Source of the DNA: an uncultured Microbulbifer sp.
GTDB lineage: Bacteria; Pseudomonadota; Gammaproteobacteria; Pseudomonadales; Cellvibrionaceae
Assembly: GCF_947504145.1 (NCBI RefSeq)
Contig: NZ_CANNGQ010000004.1
Location: 434,001-498,000 of the forward strand
DNA: 64,000 nucleotides
Direction: 5' to 3'
Shown here one piece after another: positions 17,459-26,425 of the stretch. Positions within the stretch are counted from its first letter, which is position 1, and every line of letters begins with the position of its first letter. The notes under the pieces are model-generated. The model had not been told where the DNA came from and searched no databases. It worked only from the letters and a program-made list of their open reading frames with translations. Position numbers and translations under genes: made by a program.

Positions 17459-17734
17459 TTTCGCATAACTCCAGGATTTCGCGGGCACGGGCCCCAAAAA
17501 ATTAGGGGCGGAAGGATACCAAAACTCCGCCAGAAAAGTACGCCATACGGCGCTTTCCGCTGTGTTTCCGTCGCGATTGGGGTGAAATCTTACCGGCGAG
17601 GGCCCTATTCGGGGCCCCGGCGATGCTTTCACACTGCCAAAATCCCTACGATAGCGTCCGATAGGGTGTTCTGGTGGTCACTAGTCGATCCCGTGACCAT
17701 CAGGTATTGGAAGGTTTTCGAACACTAGAGGCTG

Positions 17735-18574
17735 TTATTTAGCGGTGTCTGCGAGCTTTTTGCGCAGCGCATCCCGCAGCATCGCCAGTACAGGCTCTAC
17801 AGCAGGCCGGACGCCGCGCCACACATAGAATGCCTCCGCGGCCTGCCCCACCAGCATCCCCAGACCATCAGCCGTGCGCGCGCCCAGAGGTTCCGCCCAG
17901 CGCATAAGCGCCGTGGGCTCGGCGCTGTACACCATGTCATAGACGCAACAATCCGGCCCCACCACCGACTCGTCGATCTGTGGCCGCTCACCGGAAAGCC
18001 CCGCCGCACTGGCGTTGATGATCAACTCAAATCCCGCCGGAATCCGATCCAGGCCGCCGGCCGTCACAGCCCCATAGGCCGCAAAATCCTCGGCCAACTG
18101 CTCTGCCTTGGACGCGGTGCGGTTGGCGATATGCAATTGCGCCGGCTGCTCTTTCAGTAGCGGCAGCAAGGTCCCCCGCGTCGCGCCACCGGCACCGAGC
18201 ACCAGCACCTTCTTGCCCTGAATCATCCAGCCCAGATGATCGCGAATATCTGACACCAGCCCGGGGCCGTCGGTGTTGTCGCCGAGCAAAGAGCCATCGT
18301 CTTGCAGCGCCAGCGTATTCACCGCACCGGCTGTGCGCGCGCGCTCGGTGAGCGTATTGGCATAGGCAAATGCATCCAGCTTGAACGGGGCCGTCACATT
18401 CAGCCCTTTGGCGCCATCGGCAAAGAATGCGTCCACCACCGGTTTGAAACCATCCGGTTCTGCAAACAGTTTGCCGTACTCCAACGCCTGCCCGGTCTCC
18501 TGCGCGAAAGCGCTGTGGATCACCGGGGACATGGATTGTTTGATTGGATTGCCAATTACCGCGTACTTATCCAT
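17735..18574 (-). CDS. aroE: Shikimate dehydrogenase (NADP+)
   Basis: A 279-residue AroE. It has the N-terminal substrate block GNPIKQSMSPVIHSAF, the catalytic lysine/aspartate region (NVTAPFKLDAF and NTDGPG), the dinucleotide motif GAGGATRGTL, and the NRTASKAEQL segment typical of NADP(H) binding. It reduces 3-dehydroshikimate to shikimate in aromatic amino acid synthesis. It lies in the minus-strand series tsaC-hemF-NTF2-like-aroE, matching the origin-proximal order in Pseudomonas. It has the normal family length. Confidence 0.96.
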   Translation of the reverse strand: MDKYAVIGNPIKQSMSPVIHSAFAQETGQALEYGKLFAEPDGFKPVVDAFFADGAKGLNVTAPFKLDAFAYANTLTERARTAGAVNTLALQDDGSLLGDNTDGPGLVSDIRDHLGWMIQGKKVLVLGAGGATRGTLLPLLKEQPAQLHIANRTASKAEQLAEDFAAYGAVTAGGLDRIPAGFELIINASAAGLSGERPQIDESVVGPDCCVYDMVYSAEPTALMRWAEPLGARTADGLGMLVGQAAEAFYVWRGVRPAVEPVLAMLRDALRKKLADTAK

Positions 18575-18589
18575 GTTCTCTCTGGTCCG

Positions 18590-19018
18590 TTATTTTTGTA
18601 ATGCCTGTTTCAGCTGACTGGTTTCGTTCACACCAATCAAGCCGTCAATTTTCAAGTCGCCTTCATACTCACACACCATGTAGCGGGTGACCGCGCTGTA
18701 AATCTGTTTTGGTTTTTCGCCACTGCCATCCAGCAACACCCAATTCAGGGTGGCGAGGCTGGTGTTTTCATTCAGCTCGATCACATCAGTCACCGCACCG
18801 ACGATCTGGCTTACGCCCAATTTCTCATAAAACTTCAGCAGCTTGTTTACCCGCCCGATGAAATATTCCCGGGAGAGCTGGGATTTTTTACCATTGGAGA
18901 AATAGTAGTGGAGCGGAAAACGATAGAAGTCCGCGATCTGTTCTGCATCGCGGGCTTCAAACAGGCGACGGTATTCCAGGAACAGTTTGTTAATATCTTC
19001 CAGGCGGGCCTTGTGCAT
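18590..19018 (-). CDS. NTF2/SnoaL-like small protein
   Basis: A 142-residue protein with the look of the NTF2-like cone fold: an N-terminal helix (LEDINKLFLEYRRLFEARDAE), a segment FYRFPLHYYFSNG, and a series of beta strands in the second half. NTF2-like proteins range from isomerases to binding proteins, so no function can be given. The ATG at 19018 follows AAAGGA at good spacing. It lies between hemF and aroE with short spacers, suggesting cotranscription. It is an addition to the order known in Pseudomonas. Confidence 0.65.
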   Translation of the reverse strand: MHKARLEDINKLFLEYRRLFEARDAEQIADFYRFPLHYYFSNGKKSQLSREYFIGRVNKLLKFYEKLGVSQIVGAVTDVIELNENTSLATLNWVLLDGSGEKPKQIYSAVTRYMVCEYEGDLKIDGLIGVNETSQLKQALQK

Positions 19019-19053
19019 ACCTATTTCCTTTAGAAAAATCCCACAATACTGAG

Positions 19054-19977
<924 letters not shown>

Positions 19978-20006
19978 TCAAGCGTTGCGGGCGCAGCAAG
20001 GGGCAT

Positions 20007-20594
20007 TCAGCCTGCGCGCACGATGCGGCCACTGGACGCATCGCGGATCTCGCTGGGCGCGGCACGACCGCCGGTGCTGCCGCCGCCGACAAAGTCCAGA
20101 TCGGCACCAAAATAGCGTAGTACCTGAAATTTTTGCCGCGCCGGCTGGCAGCCCGCCGGATTGGCGGAGGTGGATACGATGGCACCACCAAATGCCCGTG
20201 TCAGTGCCGCAGTAAACGGGTGGTCGGTATGGCGCAGGGCCACACTGTGATGCACACCACTGACCCAGGGTGGCACCTGATCAAAGTGTGGCACCAGCCA
20301 GGTCACCGGGCCGGGCCAGGTGGCGTCGATGCGCGCGCGCTGATCGCCGGAAAGATTGTGCAGTAGACCGGAAAAGTCGCCCACATCACCGGAAACCAGA
20401 ATCAATCCTTTCTCAAGCGGGCGATTTTTCAGCGCCACAAGGCGCGCCACTGCATCGGGGTTGCCGGGATCGCAGGCGAGCCCCCATACGGATTCTGTGG
20501 GATGAGCAATCACGCCGCCGGCGGCCAGGGCGCGTGCGGCGCAGGCCAGAGTCAGACGTTGGCTGAAGGTGGTTGGGCAATTCTCGGAGGACAA
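20007..20594 (-). CDS. tsaC: L-threonylcarbamoyladenylate synthase
   Basis: A 195-residue YrdC/Sua5-fold protein. It has the motif GGVIAHPTESVWGLACDP, the KNRPLEKGLILVSG block (substrate and ATP binding) and the STSANPAG motif. It makes threonylcarbamoyl-AMP for the t6A37 modification of ANN-decoding tRNAs. The start appears to be TTG at 20594, preceded by an AAAGAG ribosome-binding site. There is no C-terminal Sua5 domain, so it is the short TsaC type. It precedes hemF. Confidence 0.93.
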   Translation of the reverse strand: MSSENCPTTFSQRLTLACAARALAAGGVIAHPTESVWGLACDPGNPDAVARLVALKNRPLEKGLILVSGDVGDFSGLLHNLSGDQRARIDATWPGPVTWLVPHFDQVPPWVSGVHHSVALRHTDHPFTAALTRAFGGAIVSTSANPAGCQPARQKFQVLRYFGADLDFVGGGSTGGRAAPSEIRDASSGRIVRAG

Positions 20595-20919
20595 GGGCAG
20601 GAACTCTTTGGGAATGCTTTAGGGTCTCGTTCGGGGCGCTTCATGCCTCGAGCCTGGGATTAACCAGCGCGGCAATTTAGCGAATAGTACCAGCCTAGAC
20701 AAGGCAGGTGCGGACTGACGCATTTTTTACTCGCGCCACAAACGAAAAGGCCAGCACTAAGGCTGGCCGTCATCCCGTGAGGATGAAAAGGGGTGGCGCG
20801 TTTCGCGGGCAATCCAGCCGTTGCGGATTGCGCTTTAATTTCCGTGTCAGCTATTCAGCTCACCCCACGCCTTCGAGTAAATGCAATCCGTACTGCGCGG
20901 CTCAAAGTCATTCGCCCGA
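20595..20919. other. 325-base intergenic region with a minus-strand terminator
   Basis: No gene was seen. A stem-loop at 20749-20768 (listed separately) probably ends the sorbosone-dehydrogenase-like transcript. A second small hairpin, TCATCC/GGATGA, adjoins it at 20770-20786. The left part should hold the tsaC promoter. No consensus promoter was convincing. Confidence 0.45.
20749..20768 (-). terminator. Intrinsic terminator downstream of the sorbosone dehydrogenase-like gene
   Basis: GGCCAGC at 20749-20755 pairs with GCTGGCC at 20762-20768. Read on the minus strand, the stem is followed by TTTTCG. It lies about 150 bases past the stop of the minus-strand gene at 20920. Confidence 0.65.
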
Positions 20920-22089
20920 CTATTCACCCGTATAGGTAACACGATAGATTGCGCCGGCGTAGTCGTCCGATATCAGCAAAGCGCCGTCTGGCATCACCAG
21001 TACGTCCACCGGGCGGCCCCAGCGTTCTTCGCCCTGTAGCCAGCCGTCGATAAACGGTTCGTAAGACGTGGCTTCGCCCTTCTCGTTCAGGCTCACCCGG
21101 GTCACCCGGTATCCGATCTTGTTGCTGCGGTTCCAGGAGCCGTGTTCAGCAATCAGTATCTGGTTTTTGTAGTCTTCCGGAAACTGTTCCCCGGTATAGA
21201 ACTTTACACCCAGTGCGGCCACGTGGGGGCCGAGCTTCTGTACCGGCGGCACATAGTCACTGCACTGTTTGCCGTATCCGCCCTCTGCTCCTCCAAACTC
21301 GGGATCGAGGATGTCGCCAGCATGACAGTAGGGATAGCCAAAGTGCAGACCTTGTTTCGGTGCCCTGTTCAGCTCATCCGGTGGCATATTGTCGCCGAGC
21401 ATGTCGCGGCCATTGTCGGTAAACCAGAGTTCGCTGGTCTCCGGGTGCCAGGTAAAGCCGACCGTATTGCGCACCCCTTGGGCCCAGGTTTCGGTTTTTG
21501 CCACCTTGTCGCCCTCGATTTTGAGGCGCTGGATGTTGGCGTAGCCTTTCTCGTCACAGATATTGCAGGGGGCGCCGATGGGAACATACAGCCAGCCGTC
21601 CGGACCGAAGGCGATGTATTTCCAGCCGTGGTGCTTATCGGGAAACTGCTCGGTGATGGTGACGGGCTTGGGTGGGTTGTCCAGGTTCGCCTCGATGTCG
21701 TCGAACCGGAGAATACTGGTGGTGGCGCTCACATAGAGGTCGCCATCTTTGAGGGCAACACCGGTGGGATGCTTGAGCCCCTCCGCAATGACCTTTACTT
21801 CATCCGCCTTGTTGTCGCCATCTTTATCCAGCACCGCATACACCTTGCCCTCCCCTCGCGAGCCCACAAACAGGGTGCCGCTGTCACTCAGTGCCATATG
21901 GCGGGCATTGGGAACATCTTCGGCGTACACCTCGATTTTGAAACCTTCCGGCAGGTTCAGCTTGTCGAGATGAATATCGCCTTTGGCGGCGAATGCGGTG
22001 GCGGTAAACGAAAAGGCCACTGCCGTACCGGCAATGGTAACTGCGCGGCGGGGCATGTGATTGCGGAACAGGCTGGTTAGCAGACCCAT
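20920..22089 (-). CDS. PQQ-dependent sugar dehydrogenase-like (sorbosone/glucose dehydrogenase family) exported protein
   Basis: A 389-residue protein with a signal peptide (positive MPRRAV, then a hydrophobic run ending at AFA) and a six-bladed beta-propeller of the soluble glucose/sorbosone dehydrogenase type. Visible repeats include LPEGFKIEVYAEDVPNARHM, YIAFGPDGWLYVPIGAPCNIC, QGVRNTVGFTWHP, ELWFTDNGRDMLGDN, AEHGSWNRSNKIGYRV and DALLISDDYAGAIYRVTY-like ends. Such enzymes may oxidise sugars in the periplasm using PQQ, but many members are uncharacterised and no PQQ gene is in the window. The ATG at 22089 has a GGGAG site that is partly within a hairpin. It interrupts the usual dprA-tsaC neighbourhood. 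Confidence 0.85.
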   Translation of the reverse strand: MGLLTSLFRNHMPRRAVTIAGTAVAFSFTATAFAAKGDIHLDKLNLPEGFKIEVYAEDVPNARHMALSDSGTLFVGSRGEGKVYAVLDKDGDNKADEVKVIAEGLKHPTGVALKDGDLYVSATTSILRFDDIEANLDNPPKPVTITEQFPDKHHGWKYIAFGPDGWLYVPIGAPCNICDEKGYANIQRLKIEGDKVAKTETWAQGVRNTVGFTWHPETSELWFTDNGRDMLGDNMPPDELNRAPKQGLHFGYPYCHAGDILDPEFGGAEGGYGKQCSDYVPPVQKLGPHVAALGVKFYTGEQFPEDYKNQILIAEHGSWNRSNKIGYRVTRVSLNEKGEATSYEPFIDGWLQGEERWGRPVDVLVMPDGALLISDDYAGAIYRVTYTGE

Positions 22090-22099
22090 GGTTTTGGAC

Positions 22100-22118
22100 T
22101 CCCTGATATTTTCAGGGA
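22100..22118 (-). promoter_or_regulatory. Hairpin overlapping the ribosome-binding site of the sugar dehydrogenase-like gene
   Basis: TCCCTGA at 22100-22106 pairs with TCAGGGA at 22112-22118 around a five-base loop. In the minus-strand mRNA the 3' arm contributes AGGGA to the AGGGAG ribosome-binding site, about 10 bases before the ATG. Folding would hide this site, so translational control is possible. Confidence 0.4.
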
Positions 22119-22157
22119 TGACCGTAACGGCTTTTTGGTTATTCGGCCAGTGCCACC

Positions 22158-23315
22158 TCAATCTTCTGCCAATGCCAGTAGTGCTTTGCTGCCGCTGCCG
22201 GTGAGCTGGTAGCCCCCGGGAAGCTGCTCCACTAGCCCCTCCAGTTCCAGATGCAGCAGGCAAGCCATTAGTGCACCGGTATCGCCGTCGGTGTCCCGCG
22301 CCAGCTGTTCGATACTGCGGGGATCGGTGCCCAGCGCACGCATGACATCGCGCTGCTCACTGGGAAGCGACACGGAAATCGCGGGTGCCGGCTCGAACAG
22401 TCCCGGCTGCGTCGCCATTCCCGACAAAAGACCGCCCAGGTGCTGAACGATATCCGCGCTGGTTTCTACCAGATGTGCGCCATGTTTGATCATGTGGTGG
22501 CAGCCCCGCGCCATCGGATTGTGGATGGAGCCGGGGATGGCAAATACCTCGCGATTCTGCTCCAGGGCCAGTCGTGCGGTAATCAGCGAGCCGGAACGCA
22601 CCGCGGCCTCCACCAGCAGGGTACCGAGGCTCAGGCCAGAAATAATGCGATTGCGGCGGGGAAAGTTGCCCGCTTCCGGGGCAGTGCCGAGAGGCATTTC
22701 ACTGACGATGGCGCCGTCGGCGGCGAGGATCTGCTCGGCCAGCGCCGCATTGCGCCGCGGATACACCCGGTTAACCCCGGTGCCCAATACTGCGATGGTA
22801 CGCCCCTCGCCCTGCAGTGCGCCCGCATGTGCGGCGGCATCCACACCCAGGGCGAGACCGGAGGTGATAGCAAAGCCGGCGGCGGCGAGATCGGCCGAGA
22901 AGGCCTGGGCGTTGTCGAGCCCGGCGCGACTGGATCGACGCGCGCCGACGACTGCCACCTGGGGCAACGACAACACATTCGGATTGCCACGAACATACAG
23001 TACCGGTGGCGGACGGGAGATTTCTTTCAGCAGCGCGGGGTAGTTTTCATCATCCCGATGCACGAGATAAATGCATTCCTCCGCACAGCGCTGGCGCTCG
23101 GCCAAGGCCCACTGGCCCAGTTCGCTGTCCATCTCCAGGCGCTGATATTCCGCCAACTGTGCGCGGGCACGATCGGGGAGTTTGCGGGAGAGTTGTTCGG
23201 GGGGGAGCTGCAGTGCGGCGAGAGCGGAGCCGAAACGCTCCACCAGTTGCCAGTAGCTGCTGGGGCCTATGCCCTCAAGCCGCAGAAGAGAAAGAGAAGC
23301 GGTCAGCGCATCCAT
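22158..23315 (-). CDS. dprA: DNA-processing protein DprA/Smf
   Basis: A 385-residue protein with an N-terminal helical (SAM-like) domain, a Rossmann core (VAVVGARRSSRAGLDNAQ, ITSGLALGVDAAAHAGAL, IAVLGTGVNRVYPRRN, SEMPLGTAP, NRIISGLS) and a C-terminal winged-helix domain. DprA loads RecA on incoming single-stranded DNA during natural transformation. The ATG at 23315 has a strong GGAGG ribosome-binding site. It lies between the LysM gene and the sugar dehydrogenase-like gene on the minus strand. The LysM-dprA pairing is conserved near the origin in Pseudomonas. Confidence 0.95.
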   Translation of the reverse strand: MDALTASLSLLRLEGIGPSSYWQLVERFGSALAALQLPPEQLSRKLPDRARAQLAEYQRLEMDSELGQWALAERQRCAEECIYLVHRDDENYPALLKEISRPPPVLYVRGNPNVLSLPQVAVVGARRSSRAGLDNAQAFSADLAAAGFAITSGLALGVDAAAHAGALQGEGRTIAVLGTGVNRVYPRRNAALAEQILAADGAIVSEMPLGTAPEAGNFPRRNRIISGLSLGTLLVEAAVRSGSLITARLALEQNREVFAIPGSIHNPMARGCHHMIKHGAHLVETSADIVQHLGGLLSGMATQPGLFEPAPAISVSLPSEQRDVMRALGTDPRSIEQLARDTDGDTGALMACLLHLELEGLVEQLPGGYQLTGSGSKALLALAED

Positions 23316-23381
23316 GCGCGAGTACCTCCGGGGATTGTCTTTTATCTGAGTGCGGCACACGGCCGCACTCGATGCCCCTGC

Positions 23382-24449
23382 TCAGGGGTTTCTTACCAGA
23401 TCCATAACGGCGAGTGGCTTGTCGGCTTCCAGCACCAGGCCAAGGCTCATTTTTTCGAAGCTGCGGAATACCATCAGTACACCGGCGCGCTCGTCCGGCA
23501 GTTTCACGCTCTCGCGGGCCAGCTGGTCGCGCACGGTGGCACCGCGCTTGTAGATGGCGAGGACGTGGCCGGGCTGCAGGCCTTCGCGCAAGCCGCGGTT
23601 GAGAGCAACCACATCGTATTTGGCAACCTGAGTCACACCCTCTTCCACACCAAGAATGACGCCATCGACGGGAACCGACGGAGCACCGGGCTGGAACAGC
23701 GCGGCGATCGCGCGCTCCTCAACCGGCAGCAGGCGGTCCTGCAAGCGGATGTCGCGGCTGGTGCGGGTCACGTCCATAGTGGCCACGGCGTATTCGGTGT
23801 TGGCGTTGTCGGTGTCCAACTGACGCAGGTCTACGGAGCCAATATCCAGGGCCTGCTGCCCCAGTTCTTCACCGGTATAGGGGTCGGCGTAGACCGGGCC
23901 CGGGCGGTAAATGCCGTAGGAGGACAGGGGCTCGCGGAAGTCGCCGCGGGCGTATATTTTTTCACCGGCGCCCATGAGGATGCGCTGGTCCTGTCCGGAA
24001 ATCACGTAGGGTACGCCCTGGAAGGCGCCCGGGCCGACGATGCGGGTGCGGGACAGGAAGGCGTTGATTGCATCCAGCGGGATCGCCGGGATGGCACTAC
24101 CAATGGGCTCGCGACGCACGGACGGGCCCAGGCGGTTGTTGCTGGTGGGGCTCAGCTTGTAGGCCGTGGGCGCACGCTCCAGCTCCAGGCGGGGCTGACC
24201 GTCGATATAGACGAGGTTCAGGCGGTCGCCGGGGTAAATCAGGTGCGGGTTCTCAACCTGGGGGTTTACCTGCCAGATTTCCGGCCAGTACCAGGGCTGG
24301 GAGAGGAAGGTGCCGGAGATATCCCAGAGGGTGTCGCCTTTCTGCACAACGTAGGTGTCCGGATGGTCGGGCTTGAGGCGCGAATCTTGCGCCTGCAGGC
24401 CAATGGTCACCAGCAGGGTTGCGGCGGCGGCCAGGATTATTTTTTTCAT
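23382..24449 (-). CDS. Secreted LysM-domain protein
   Basis: A 355-residue protein with a signal peptide (MKKIILAAAATLLVTIGLQAQ) and one LysM peptidoglycan-binding domain near residues 31-82 (YVVQKGDTLWDISGTFL, then IWQVNPQVENPHLIYPGDRLNL). The remaining 270 residues form a conserved region of unknown function found in this gammaproteobacterial family. It is a homologue of the LysM gene next to dprA/smf in Pseudomonas. A periplasmic cell-wall role is likely. It heads the minus-strand unit with dprA and diverges from def. Confidence 0.88.
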   Translation of the reverse strand: MKKIILAAAATLLVTIGLQAQDSRLKPDHPDTYVVQKGDTLWDISGTFLSQPWYWPEIWQVNPQVENPHLIYPGDRLNLVYIDGQPRLELERAPTAYKLSPTSNNRLGPSVRREPIGSAIPAIPLDAINAFLSRTRIVGPGAFQGVPYVISGQDQRILMGAGEKIYARGDFREPLSSYGIYRPGPVYADPYTGEELGQQALDIGSVDLRQLDTDNANTEYAVATMDVTRTSRDIRLQDRLLPVEERAIAALFQPGAPSVPVDGVILGVEEGVTQVAKYDVVALNRGLREGLQPGHVLAIYKRGATVRDQLARESVKLPDERAGVLMVFRSFEKMSLGLVLEADKPLAVMDLVRNP

Positions 24450-24562
24450 GGAAGCATTCCTATGCTTTTTTTGTCGCTAGCGCTGAGGCCTTGTAGTTTG
24501 CTGAAAGTGCTTGCTGAATCCCGGGGTGCGCCCGGGCGGCTATCACTGAGGGTTTATATCGC

Positions 24563-24568
24563 TATAAT
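24563..24568 (+). promoter_or_regulatory. Candidate -10 element upstream of def
   Basis: TATAAT lies in the 290-base divergent spacer between the LysM gene and def. No good -35 hexamer is found at 16-18 bases upstream, so the promoter call is weak. The rest of the spacer shows no gene. Confidence 0.3.
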
Positions 24569-24739
24569 CTCACAGCGCTGAACCGGTGGCGGCTGACGTC
24601 GCCGGGGTGGGGAGTAAAAGAACGCCATCTGGCCCGTCGGCCAGTGCGCGGATACCACTCCCAATTCAGCAAATTTCAAGCGCGATCATTATGTTATCAG
24701 CGCAAGTTCCACTAAGACTAGAAGTTTGTCACAGGTGTT

Positions 24740-25246
24740 ATGGCCAAACTGGAAATCCTCGAATTCCCCGATCCCCGTCTGCGCAAGGTGGCGGAACCCG
24801 TCACTGAGGTGACAGACACTCATCGCACGCTGATCGATGACATGTTTGAAACGATGTATGAAGCGCCGGGTGTGGGCCTGGCGGCGACGCAGATCAATGT
24901 GCACGAGCGCATTGTGGTGATTGATGTGTCAGAAGATCAGAGTGAGCCGCTGGTGCTGATCAACCCGGAGGTTGAGGTGCTGGATCCGGAGATTCACAAG
25001 TACGATGAGGGCTGCCTGTCTGTTCCCGGTTTCTATGAAACGGTGCAGCGGCCGCGCAAAATCCGCCTGAAGGCGCTGGATCGCAACGGCGAGACCTATG
25101 CGCTGGAGGCCGAGGGGCTGCTGGCGGTGTGCATCCAGCACGAGATCGATCACCTCGATGGCAAGCTGTTCGTGGATTACATCTCGCCGCTCAAGCGCAA
25201 TCGTATTCGTTCCAAGCTTGAGAAGGCGCATCGCCAGAGAGCTTGA
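24740..25246 (+). CDS. def: Peptide deformylase
   Basis: A 168-residue iron/zinc peptide deformylase that removes the formyl group from nascent protein N-termini. The three family motifs are intact: GVGLAATQ (44-51), EGCLSVP with metal ligand C92, and HEIDH with H134, E135 and H138. The ATG is preceded by AGG at suitable spacing. It starts the plus-strand series def-fmt-rsmB-trkA-trkH, though a palindromic repeat separates it from fmt. Confidence 0.97.
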   Translation: MAKLEILEFPDPRLRKVAEPVTEVTDTHRTLIDDMFETMYEAPGVGLAATQINVHERIVVIDVSEDQSEPLVLINPEVEVLDPEIHKYDEGCLSVPGFYETVQRPRKIRLKALDRNGETYALEAEGLLAVCIQHEIDHLDGKLFVDYISPLKRNRIRSKLEKAHRQRA

Positions 25247-25291
25247 TCCCCTAGGCCGGCGCCTTGAAGCCGGTCTTTGGGCGGCAAGGCA

Positions 25292-25385
25292 CCGGGGAGT
25301 TGCTTTCAGAACCGCTGTGTATACATCCCTGTACGCTGCGGCGGCGACGTCCCTGTCGCCGACGCTTCTGAAAGCAACTCCCCGG
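25292..25385. repeat. Palindromic intergenic element B (20-bp perfect arms, two inner hairpins)
   Basis: Perfect inverted arms lie at 25292-25311 and 25366-25385. The 54-base core holds a 7-bp hairpin at 25342-25361 (CGGCGAC, GTCCCT, GTCGCCG) and a smaller one around CATCCCTG at 25324-25331. Read on the minus strand, the core aligns with element A (14183-14280): loop AGGGAC, 18-19 bases, then GGGATG and T..CAC.GCG. The outer arms of the two are unrelated. The element lies between def and fmt and carries no gene. Confidence 0.85.
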
Positions 25386-25456
25386 CACCCTGCCTTCGCA
25401 TCCTAGTTTTAAGCTTCGTCGTCGAGCCCACTCCTTCTTTTCTGAAAGCATTTTCC

Positions 25457-26425
25457 ATGACCCTGAACATCATTTTTGCCGGCACCCCCGACTTTGCCGC
25501 CGTACACCTGCAAACCCTGCTCGACAGCGAACACAACGTCATGGCGGTCTACAGCCAGCCCGACCGCCCCGCCGGGCGCGGCAAAAAGCTGCTGGCGAGC
25601 CCGGTGAAGCAGCTGGCACTGGAGCACGGTATTCCGGTATATCAGCCGCTGTCCCTGCGAGATGAAGAAGCGCAGAAGGAGCTGGCGGCGCTGGACGCGG
25701 ACCTGATGGTGGTGGTGGCCTACGGGCTGATTTTGCCGCAGGTGGTGCTGGATACCCCGCATCTGGGCTGTGTGAATGTGCATGCCTCCTTATTACCGCG
25801 CTGGCGCGGCGCGGCGCCGATTCAGCGCGCGGTGGAGATGGGTGATGCCGAGAGCGGCGTAGCAATCATGCAGATGGAGGCGGGGCTGGATACCGGGCCG
25901 GTGCTGGTCGAGGCGCGCACGCCCATCGCGGCGGGCGAGACCGGTGGCAGCCTGCACGACAAGCTGGCGCAGCTGGGCGGGCCGGCGCTACTGGAGGCAC
26001 TGAAACTGCTGGAAAGCGGTACCGCGCAGCCGCAGACTCAGGACGACGCGCAAGCCAATTACGCGGGCAAGATATCTAAAGAAGAAGCCCGACTGGACTG
26101 GAGCCGGCCGGCGACAGAGCTGGAACGGCTGGTACGCGCGTTCAACCCCTTCCCGGTGTGCTGGACGGAGTATGTGGATAACAAGGGCAAACCGCAGCGG
26201 TTGAGGGTGTATGCGGCAAAGCTCGAGCAGGGTTGCCACACCGATGTGCCCGGGACAATTCTTTCCGCTGACGATGAAGGTATCCTGGTGGCCTGCGGGC
26301 GTGAGGCGTTGCGCCTGACTCAACTACAATTGCCGGGCAAGAAGGCGTTGCCGGTAGCGGAAATCCTCAAGGGGTACCGCGAGCTTTTCCAACCCGGTAC
26401 CCAGTTAGGCCAGAGCCATGAGTGA
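25457..26425 (+). CDS. fmt: Methionyl-tRNA formyltransferase
   Basis: A 322-residue Fmt that formylates initiator Met-tRNA. It has [19 protein letters not shown] at the N-terminus, the formyl-donor and catalytic block [19 protein letters not shown] (Asn, His), and [18 protein letters not shown]-terminal OB-type tRNA-binding domain follows. The ATG at 25457 gives normal length; upstream reading runs through the palindromic repeat and was rejected. Its stop overlaps the rsmB start by 8 bases. Confidence 0.96.
   Translation: MTLNIIFAGTPDFAAVHLQTLLDSEHNVMAVYSQPDRPAGRGKKLLASPVKQLALEHGIPVYQPLSLRDEEAQKELAALDADLMVVVAYGLILPQVVLDTPHLGCVNVHASLLPRWRGAAPIQRAVEMGDAESGVAIMQMEAGLDTGPVLVEARTPIAAGETGGSLHDKLAQLGGPALLEALKLLESGTAQPQTQDDAQANYAGKISKEEARLDWSRPATELERLVRAFNPFPVCWTEYVDNKGKPQRLRVYAAKLEQGCHTDVPGTILSADDEGILVACGREALRLTQLQLPGKKALPVAEILKGYRELFQPGTQLGQSHE

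Noticed and set aside
17576-17623. GC-rich inverted repeat (GGGCCC/GGGGCCC) upstream of purE as a PurR operator
   Set aside because: It does not match the PurR palindrome and looks like a simple GC-rich repeat.
22440-24581. A 713-codon open frame on the plus strand opposite dprA and the LysM gene
   Set aside because: Composition is that of an antisense shadow; both opposite genes are well recognised.
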